Below, piece by piece: positions 56,312 to 64,000 of a stretch of 64,000 bases of DNA (position 1 is the stretch's first letter; every line of letters begins with the position of its first letter). The DNA is from Rebecca billardiae RCC1528 (Eukaryota; Haptophyta). Position numbers and translations under genes: made by a program. Below the pieces are notes generated by a model. It was not told where the DNA came from and ran no database searches. It saw only the letters and a list, made by a program, of their open reading frames with translations. Location: NCBI GenBank assembly GCA_965240325.2, contig OZ251243.1:372001-436000 (forward strand). Direction: 5' to 3'.

Positions 56312-58150
56312 GCATCAGGCTGGGCTCACGGCCGCTGGCCTGCTGCGTGACTTCACGCTGCCCGAGATGCAGCGCACCTCGCTGCTCAACCTCGTCCTCA
56401 AGGTGCGGCGCACGCGCACGCACACGCGCACGCATGCACGCACACGCACATGCGCGCACACGCACACGCACATGCGCGCACACACACACGCACGCGCACA
56501 CACGCACGCACACGCACACACGCACATACACACGCACACACACGCAGGCGACCGGCCGACCGCCCCACCGGGCGGCCCGGCGGCCGCGCGGCCGGCCGGC
56601 TGGCGCCCCCACGGCGCGACGGCCCTTTGGCACCTGCCATGCCCCGCCCGCCCCTCCGCCCAAAGCGAATCCTTCAACACACTCATCAAGCAATAATGCC
56701 GCCCGCGCCGCGCCGCGCCGCGCCGCGCGCGCCGCGCCGCGCCGCGCGCGCCGCCTGGCTGGCAGGTCAAGCTGATGCAACCCGGCGCGGCCGCGGGCTC
56801 GGTGCTGCGCGAGGCGCTGGAGCCGCCCGACGTCTCCGCCGTCACCGCCGCCACCGCCGAGCTCGTCAGCATCGGCGCGCTCACGGCGGGCGGGCGGCAC
56901 GCGACGCGGTGCGCGCCGCGAGCGCGCGCGCGCGCCGCGGCCGCGCGCGCGCCGCGGCCGCGCGCGCGCTGAGCAGCCGCGCGCCACACGCCCGCGCGGC
57001 CGGCGCGCGCGCGCGGCGCGCAGGCTGGGCGCGCTGGTGGCGCCGCTGCCCTGCTCCGCGCCCGTGGGCCGGCTGTGCGTGCTCGGCGAGGCGCTCGGCG
57101 TGGGCAAGGCCGCCGCTGTGCTCTGCGCCGCGCTCTCTCTCCCCGACGTTTTCGTGCAGCCGTTCCTCGCGCCGCCGCCGCCAGGCCAGCACCACGCGGA
57201 CGGCGCGGGCGCCGCCGCGGCCGCTGAGTATCGCTTCGCGTGTGACGACGTGCTCGCGTTCAAGAAGCGGCTCGAGCTGTTCCACGCCACAGGTGCGCGC
57301 GCTGGTGTGTGTGTGCGTGCGTGCGTGCGTGTGTGTGCGGCGAGCGAGCGACGGGGTCGCGCCCCGACGCCCCTCAGGCGGCTGCTGCCCCCTCCCCGAC
57401 CGCCGCCGCCTCTCACGCGCCGCGCGGTCCGCTCCGCGCGCGCGCGCTCGCTTCTCTATTTTTCCTCATTTTTCATCTCCTCATTCCGATGGACGCGCCG
57501 CCCAGGCTCCTCCGACCCGCTCTGCACGCTGGCTGTCCACCGTGAGTGGCAGCGGCAGCTGCAGGGCTCGGGCCCGGCGGGGGCGGCGCGGTACGCGCGG
57601 CTGATGCACTGCTCGTACAAGCGGCTGGTCGAGGTGCGGCGCACAGCCACAACCACAACCCGAACCCGAACCTAGGCGGTCGGTCAGGGGGTGGGGAGGA
57701 GGCAGGGCGAGCTGCGCGGCGCACGCTCCCGCGCAGCTCGCCCGCGCGGCGCCGCGGAGGCGCGGGTGCTGCGTGCGCACGCGCGCTCGCGCGCGCGCAG
57801 CCCGCGGCGCCGCTCACACCGCGCGCCCGCACGCCCCGTGCACGCGCGCGCTGCCCCCACGCCAATGCGCCGCTGCACGCGCCGCCGCCCGCGCCGCAGC
57901 TCGACTGTCTCGCGCGCGAGCTCGGGCAGCGGCTTGGCGCGCAGCGCCGCGCGCTGTCACTGCCCGCGCCGCCCGGCGCGGCCGGCGGCGCCGACAGCGA
58001 CCCTCTGGTGATGGTTGCTCTGTTGTGCGCAGCCTTCAGCCCGTCGTTTGCGCAGGCGGAGGCGTGGGATGGGGGCGCGGCGGACGGCGGCGCGGCCGCC
58101 GAGGCGGCGCGCGCCGCCGCGTGCACCGTGCGCTTCAGCGCCGTGAGCAC

Positions 58151-58208
<58 letters not shown>

Positions 58209-60195
58209 AGTGGCACGCCGAGCGCCGCCGCGGCCGCCGCCGCAGCTGCCGCCGCCGCCGCCGCCGCCGAGGGTGGCCTGGCTGCCGCCGCCGCCGCCGC
58301 CGGTGCCGGCGGTGCCGGCGGTCTCTCAGAGGTTGTGACGGAGGCCGTGGTGCGCCGCGCGCTCGAGCCGTGTGGACCCATCGCCGAGGTCGGGCTCGGC
58401 GGCGCCGACGCGGCCGCGCCGCCGCCCAACCAGCCCGGCGGCGCGGCGGACGGCGGCGCGGCCGCGGGCTCGGCGGACGGCGGCGGCGGCGGCGGTCTGC
58501 GCGTGCGCGTGCGCTTTGCCCTGCCGCTCGGCGCGCAGCTCGCGCTGCGGATGCTCGGGCTGAAGGGCCAGCTGCCACTGCTCGCGCTCCCGCCGAGCGC
58601 GCCGGGCTCGGCCGCCGCGCTCGGCCGCGCGGCCGCGCAGCCACAGGCGGAGGCCGAGCGCGCGCGCGCGCCCGCGCCGGCCGGCGGCGGCGCGGCCGGC
58701 GGCGGCGGCGGGCGCGGCGGCGGCGGCGAGCGCGCCGCCTCCGCCGGCACCGCGGTCGGCGCGCCGCCCGCGCTGCTTCTCGAGCCGTGGCACGCGCCGC
58801 TCCTCCGATTCCAGCGCGCAGCCGTCGCCGCGTCCAACCCCGCGCACGTGGTCGAACCTTACTGGCAGTCAGGCGCGTGCAACTTGGCGGATCAGCTCCG
58901 GCCGGCCGGCGCGGCGGCCAAGGCGGCGGCCGCGGCCGCAGCCACGGCGGGTGCGGTGCCAGAGCACGCGGCGGGGAGCGGCGGCTCGGCCGAGCCGCCC
59001 GCGCGCGGCGGGCGGCACCGGTACCTGCTCGCGGCCGCGTTCTCCCACGCGGGCCTCTCCCGGCACAAGCACCTCGCGCAGGCGCCGACGCTTCTGCCCG
59101 CCGCGCCGCCGATGGCGGCCGAGCTACTCATGTGCGGAGCTCGGCGCGCGCGCGCGCGCGGACGCGCGCGGCGGGTCTCGCGTGCACGCGCGCGCGCGGA
59201 CGCGCGCGCGCGCGGAGGGCGCGGCGCGCGCGCCCCGCGCGAGCTCGGCGCGCGCGTGCGCCGCCGCCCGCCGGCGCGCGCCACGCTGAGCGCAAGGCGC
59301 GCCACTGCCGCCCGCCTCGCCCTCCGCGCCGCCCCCCGCCCCCGCCCCGCGCGCAGGCTGACGTTCTCACGAAGGGTCCTCCTGGTCCCGAACCGCGCGC
59401 GCACTCGCGTCGTGTGCGCGTGGCTCGGCAGCGGCGACGACGGGCAGGGAGTGCCGCTGTGGCGCGAGGTGTGCGCCGCCGCGCGAGCTCGCGGCCGCGC
59501 GGCGCGGCGCGGCGGCCCTTGCGCGCCGACCGGCCGCGCGACCAAGCCCCCGCTCCGTCCGCTCTCACATCGCTCGCCGCGCCGCGCAACAACGCCCTGG
59601 CCCCGCGCGCCACGCGCGCACGCGCGCATACACACCCGTGCGCGCTGCCCGCACGCACGCCCGCACACACGCGCGCCTGCGCGCTGCCCGTCGGCTGGGC
59701 GCTGCGCTTATATCTCTTTACAATGTGTATCTCTTTGTTTTGGTGCAGCTGAGCGCCGCGGACGTTGAGGAGCTCAACTCGCTGCGCGCGGCCATCAGCG
59801 CGGCGGTGGGCAGTGGGCCGGTGCAGCCGGCGGCGGCCGAGGCGGCGGGCACACCAGCCGCCGCAGCCGCCGCCGCAGCCGCAGCCGCGCCCGCCGCCGC
59901 GACCACGGCCGCCGCCGCGCCGCCGTCGGCGGTGCTGCCGCCGGCGAGCGTGCAGCGCCGGCTGCTGCAGCTGCTCGGCAAGCGGCGCGCGCCCGCGCCC
60001 GCCGCCGACCTCGAGCAGGCGGCCGAGGCGGTGGCGAAGGCGCTCGAGGCGGTGAAGGCGGGCGGCGACGGCGCGCGCGCGCTCGACGCCGAGCGCGCCG
60101 ACGCGCTGCTGCGCGGCGCCGACGGCGTGCTGCTGCCGCCCGTGCCCTCGCCGCTGTACGACTACTCGCCCGAGGAGATGGACGGCTTCCGCTGA
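53348..60195 (+). CDS. DEAH-box RNA helicase, TDRD9/spindle-E-like
   Basis: Eleven exons give 1494 residues: 53348-54398, 54538-54633, 54978-55501, 55792-55986, 56115-56402, 56766-56908, 57024-57292, 57506-57633, 57900-59131, 59357-59468, 59749-60195. A Gly/Arg-rich N-terminus precedes motif [10 protein letters not shown] (about 106), DEAH in [22 protein letters not shown] (about 241), SAT in [24 protein letters not shown], and motif VI rebuilt across a junction as [12 protein letters not shown]. The HA2-like region and the C-terminal run [21 protein letters not shown], then [11 protein letters not shown] resemble TDRD9/spindle-E helicases. No Tudor domain is apparent. Those proteins act in animal piRNA silencing; the role here is open. 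Intron 3 uses a GC donor. Confidence 0.85.
54645..54869 (+). repeat. ~100 bp tandem repeat inside helicase intron 2
   Basis: Two full units and a partial third, each starting GAGGCTCCGCGCCCGCGGCG (GAGGTTCC in the second) with long T/C tracts and GGTGTTGTGCTGGTGCGGCG. Confidence 0.85.
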
Positions 60196-60480
60196 GCGTG
60201 GGCTGCCGATAGGCATAGCGCGCTTGATTCGCTCGTGACGACTGGGCTGACGCACTGACGTGTCGCGGGCCTCGGCATCACGCTGCATGCACGGCGGGCC
60301 GCCCGCACTCTAATCTCTATCTCTTCCGCGAGACGGTCAGACGACAGTAGACTGACCCGGCTCGCCGCCCGGTCCGCTCCCCGGCACCGGCGCAAGTCAC
60401 AATATATATATATATATGACTCTGACGCCTGCCCGTTCAGCATACCACGTCGTTAATATATATATATCAGATATATATAG
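60196..60480. other. Intergenic, AT tracts before repeat copy 2
   Basis: 3' of the helicase gene. (AT)n tracts at about 60402-60418 and 60452-60479; the latter abuts the second 1.6 kb repeat. Confidence 0.55.
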
Positions 60481-62084
60481 GACCGCGTTCCGCGGTCCTT
60501 TTCCGTAGAACGAACGTAGTTCAGGGCCCGCGGTGGCGGTGCACCCTCCGTCGCAGTCGTCTATTGACAGACCAGTTGCATATGCCCGTACAACTAGACT
60601 CCAGCGGCGCGCCGCCGCCCGCCGCGCCGGGCGGGCCCATTGCAGCCGCCGGCGCGGCGCCGATTGTGTACAGGCGGATGCGACGAGGCGTGATCGACGC
60701 ATGAGCGCGACTCCACGTGCACACCAGGCCACGCGGAGCTGACAGCCAGGGAGCACGGTGCGGGGCCGCGGATTCGTTCGGGCCGCTGCTGCTGACCGCT
60801 GTCCCCGGGGTCACCCCCCGCGCCGGCAGCGCCCGGGATGATGCACTGGTCCGAGTAGGGTTCGACCAGCGCCTGCGCGACGGCCGACAGGCGGGCGCGA
60901 GGCGTGATCGACGCATGAGCGCAACTCTACGTGCACGCCAGGCCACGCGGAGCTGACAGCCCGAGGGAGCACGGTGCCGAGGTGCGAGGGCACCGGTGAT
61001 CCGGTTCGCGCACTCGCCGCGCGTGCACGGGCAGCTGACACACCTCGATCAGGCTCGGCACGCGTTGCAGAGGCACGGCCAGCTCTGGGGACGTCACGCA
61101 CCACCGTCGCCCGCGCAGCTCGTCCTCCTCGTAGAGTACCGTTCAGTTCCGAGGCGTAGCCCTCGCTCAGAGTCGACCGACGATGGACTTGGATCGTCGG
61201 CGCGCCTGCTCTCTCTCAATCAAGAAGACTGAAGAGTTCTGGGAGACCCCGGAAAGGCATGGCAAGGGCGGCGCGTGGTGAAGTCGAAGGCTCAGAGATC
61301 GATCAGTCCGGCATCAGGCGCCGCTGCCCCCGAGCTTGCGAGAGCCCGAACACAGGGCGGCGGCTGCGGCGCCGGCTCGCGGACGCGCCGGGGCCGCGCA
61401 AGGCCGCGCCGAGGCATCGACAGGGCGGCAGGGGCGGCGGGGGCGCGCGGAGTGAGCGGGGGCACGACGAACGCGATGTCGACGGCAGTCGGGACCCGCC
61501 GCAGCCGCGCGCTCCAGGCGCCATTCGCCGCGCGCACCTGCCCATCGCCGTCCTCACCCGTCGGTCGCTCGTGAGCCTCGTGCCCGTGGCTCGCCTCCAA
61601 ACGCGGGCCGCCTCTGGTGGGCCGCCGCCCGGGGCCGCGCGCGCGCCCAACCAAGTCCGTTCGCGTCAGATAGTATTGAGATATACGCCGAGCTTGGGCC
61701 CTCTGCTACTGACCCTTGCCTTGTCGGCTCCTGATACAGATAGGGCGCGATTGAATAGTTGATCAACTGATTCAAGGGACGTATGCATTGTCACATCGGT
61801 TCGCGGCAATCTCACTATCAAACTAAATCGCTCGTAACGAACCGTTACGTTAAAGTCACGGCCGCTCACGTCCCGTCCATCGATTGAATAGGGGAATGTC
61901 GTGGACGCGGTTATTTCTCCGTAATGCATGTGTAGAGAGGGTCTCAAAAATCGAAACTCGGTCACCGCCAGCCCTAAAAATCGCCCCCCGTCCCTTTTTT
62001 CTTGATCAAAGATCTTTTTGAAACGTGGTTAGGGCCCACGGAGCGGGCTCCACGCTGCGCGTTCCGCCCTGCACCGCGGGCCAT
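60481..62084 (+). repeat. 1.6 kb dispersed repeat, copy 2
   Basis: Second copy of the repeat at 1-1651, same orientation, starting with the same perfect hairpin and ending GCGGGCCAT. The internal ~77 bp duplication is present too (about 60684-60757 and 60899-60976). Copy 2 has indels of various lengths and an insertion near 61210-61240 relative to copy 1. No gene. Confidence 0.88.
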
Positions 62085-63503
62085 TATTTTTAGATTCCTG
62101 TCTGACTCTGAGTGGCATCACTCTCTCAGTCCCGGATTCCGGCGGCGTCGACCGGTCACCGGACCGAGCCGCGATCATCCGCGCCCGTCATCGGCCCCGC
62201 GGCCCGTCTGACTGACTGCCATTCACTGCTGATCATTCTGAACTCTCCGGGGCGTGCCTCCGGCCGGAGTGCCGTTCGGCGGCCACTCAACGGGAGAGGC
62301 TAAATAACTATACTCATTAGTAGTATTACTTAACAGCGGCCGGCCTACTGAGTCATCGTCACTTGTCGGTACTATTGACAGTGAAATATTGAGCAGTAGT
62401 ATTATCGTCATCAATAAGCTATAATAATGAGTGACGACGCTGCTGACAGATGATTACTATTAAACGGCCTTTAATTTAGTTCATTAGATGATATATTAAT
62501 TATGACGACTCGTGATAGTAAATACTGATAATGCTGCCAGCGCACCGCGCAGCCGAGTACTCTCTTCCGGCTCACCGGGCCGCCTGTGGCTGCATACTAG
62601 TCACCGCGGCGCCCTACTGTGAACTCGTACTGACAGCGAGCTCACTGCCGTGTAACTGCGCCGCGTCCGACGAGCCCGCCGGCCAGTGCCACTCGCGCGC
62701 CGCGGTCCGTCTAACTGACGTACCGGGTGCCCGGATTAGTCCGGCTGGCGTCTGCTGATTGAGCTGCTCGTCCGGTATCATCCGGTCCGCCTTGCTCTCA
62801 TGATCGGACTTCCTGATGGTCATACACAGGGCAGCAGACGCCCGACCGGGAGGCAGGCACGAAACTAGTGTCAGTGCCGTCGGCAGCCACACCGTCAGTC
62901 TGTGAGTCAGGGCGGCGCCATCCTGATCCTGTTCGGAGACCGGAGAGTCCGGCACCAAGTCCAATGGCGTGTGGCACAACCACTTCACAGAGCGTATGTA
63001 TACCGTATTTAGAATGGGTGCGCGACGACTCGATGGAGGAGGCGAGTATGTTGTTGCGGACGACCGCGGAGGCGTCGCGTGGGCGAGGCAGCCACGCGCA
63101 CTGCTTGGCCCACCGGCTGTTCGGCCTTGTGGCGCTGCTCACGAGTTTCGTTCTTGTCGGTTGGGTACCTCGTTGGGGGGCAAGCAATTCCATCAAAAGC
63201 GTTCAGGGCTGCCCATTGGTGTGCTGCGCTAATCAGAACGACTATCGAACCTCTTTTTCATCAACAAATAGTCAGTATGAACGGCACGCGACGTGCATGC
63301 CCAACCCAAGGTACGGCACGATTCTACATTCTCATACCTGTAATCTGTGCATTCGTCAATAAGGACTCGGCGCATGAAATTACGCACGGTGGCAGTGGCG
63401 GCAGCCGCTCGTCAAGTCGAAAGCGCCGGCACACACACGTCGGCCGCAGGTCGCCCCCCACGCAGGCGCGCGCGGAGCACGCGCCACCACCGCCAAGCCG
63501 CGC
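62085..63503. other. Gene-free stretch, partly AT-rich
   Basis: About 62290-62530 is AT-rich with ATTA/TAAT motifs; the rest is mixed. Frames such as 62868-63362 show no domain or codon signature I trust. Confidence 0.45.
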
Positions 63504-64000
63504 ATGCCGGCGCCCGTCCGCTCCACCGCGCACTCGGCGCTCGAAGGCTCCGTCTTCGACGCCGTCGCCGAGACCGTGCGCACCAACCTCGACCCGGAGG
63601 TGCACCCCGAGCTGCACGCGCGCGTCGAGGCGAGCCGGCGCTCCTCGCCCGACGCGCGGCGCGCGGACGTGCAGGAGGCGCTGGAGGCGCTCGAGGCGGA
63701 CACGTCGGGCGGCGTGGTGGGTCTGCACCTCGTCCTGCTGCTCCTCGAGCCGGCCGGGCCGGGCGGACCCGGCGTCAGCCTCAGCTCCGCGCAGGCGACC
63801 ACGTTTGCGCGCGCCATCGTCCGACGCCTCCAGTCCGTCGAGGAGCGGTGCAAGGGCGAGGAGCTCACGGCGCACCGGCTGCCGCTGCTCAGCTACCTGG
63901 TCGAGCTGTACCGCCCGGACCACGACGTCCGCGCCGCGCGCGAGGCCCTCATCGCCGACGCCAACTTCCTCGAGCTCGCGGCGAAGGCGATCGGCGCGGC
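63504..64000 (+). CDS. 5' part of an unknown protein, runs off the window
   Basis: From ATG 63504 (MPAPVRSTAHSALEGSVF) the frame is open for 165 residues to the window end. The sequence is balanced and helix-rich, for example VQEALEALEAD, TFARAIVRRLQSVEERCKGEE and LLSYLVELYRPDHDVRAAREAL, unlike the Ala/Arg shadow frames on the other strand. An upstream exon is possible. No family recognised; the helical pairs could be a repeat-type fold. Confidence 0.55.
   Translation, partial: MPAPVRSTAHSALEGSVFDAVAETVRTNLDPEVHPELHARVEASRRSSPDARRADVQEALEALEADTSGGVVGLHLVLLLLEPAGPGGPGVSLSSAQATTFARAIVRRLQSVEERCKGEELTAHRLPLLSYLVELYRPDHDVRAAREALIADANFLELAAKAIGA

Noticed and set aside
62798-63362. Overlapping frames of 132 and 164 residues on both strands
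   Set aside because: No motif, membrane or compositional support, and each overlaps the other on the opposite strand.

Overview
The window looks like nuclear DNA of a very GC-rich unicellular eukaryotic alga, most likely a haptophyte or another alga with a secondary red plastid. Genes are split by short introns, and spliced exons rebuild full-length eukaryotic proteins (CDC48/p97, an ATP23 protease, a TDRD9/spindle-E-like helicase). Two proteins (an FtsH protease and a methyltransferase-riboflavin kinase fusion) begin with a signal peptide followed by an Arg/Ala/Ser-rich stretch, the bipartite leader used for complex plastids. The species cannot be fixed from sequence alone.

Layout. 1-1651 is a non-coding repeat whose second copy lies at 60481-62084. 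1690-5504 holds a coiled-coil protein, a small protein built of 13-residue repeats, and a 2-oxoglutarate/Fe(II) oxygenase. 5505-8044 is gene-free and contains a tandem pair of ~454 bp units bounded by (AT)n. 8045-10201 has GMP reductase diverging from an ASCH-domain protein. 11638-26212 is all minus strand: FkbM methyltransferase, plastid FtsH, and an intronless 3321-residue membrane protein. 27205-35389 has a ZIFL-like MFS transporter and two tandem ARM-BTB paralogues. 35861-37639 is a membrane-anchored Cys-rich protein. 37786-41116 is a DNA transposon with perfect 17 bp terminal inverted repeats, a 7 bp target duplication, an orphan gene and a ~385 bp long hairpin. 41810-44065 encodes an AMPK-beta-type subunit. 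44398-44834 is a MITE with a 9 bp target duplication. 45801-49352 is a divergent pair, ATP23 and the methyltransferase-riboflavin kinase; the ATP23 intron carries a telomere-like array flanked by a copy of exon 2. 50032-60195 is a second divergent pair, CDC48 and the TDRD9-like helicase (11 exons). A partial gene leaves the window at 64000.

The genes are housekeeping and signalling functions rather than one pathway: proteolysis (CDC48, FtsH, ATP23), nucleotide and flavin metabolism (GMP reductase, riboflavin kinase), RNA helicase, energy sensing (AMPK beta) and transport. Divergent pairs with short shared 5' regions recur. The most unusual material is the repeat biology: an intact-looking transposon with a built-in hairpin, a clean MITE, a telomere-like intron array that duplicated an exon boundary, and a splice-donor preference of GTGCG instead of GTRAGT. 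Splice sites were inferred by hand from protein continuity and have no transcript support.
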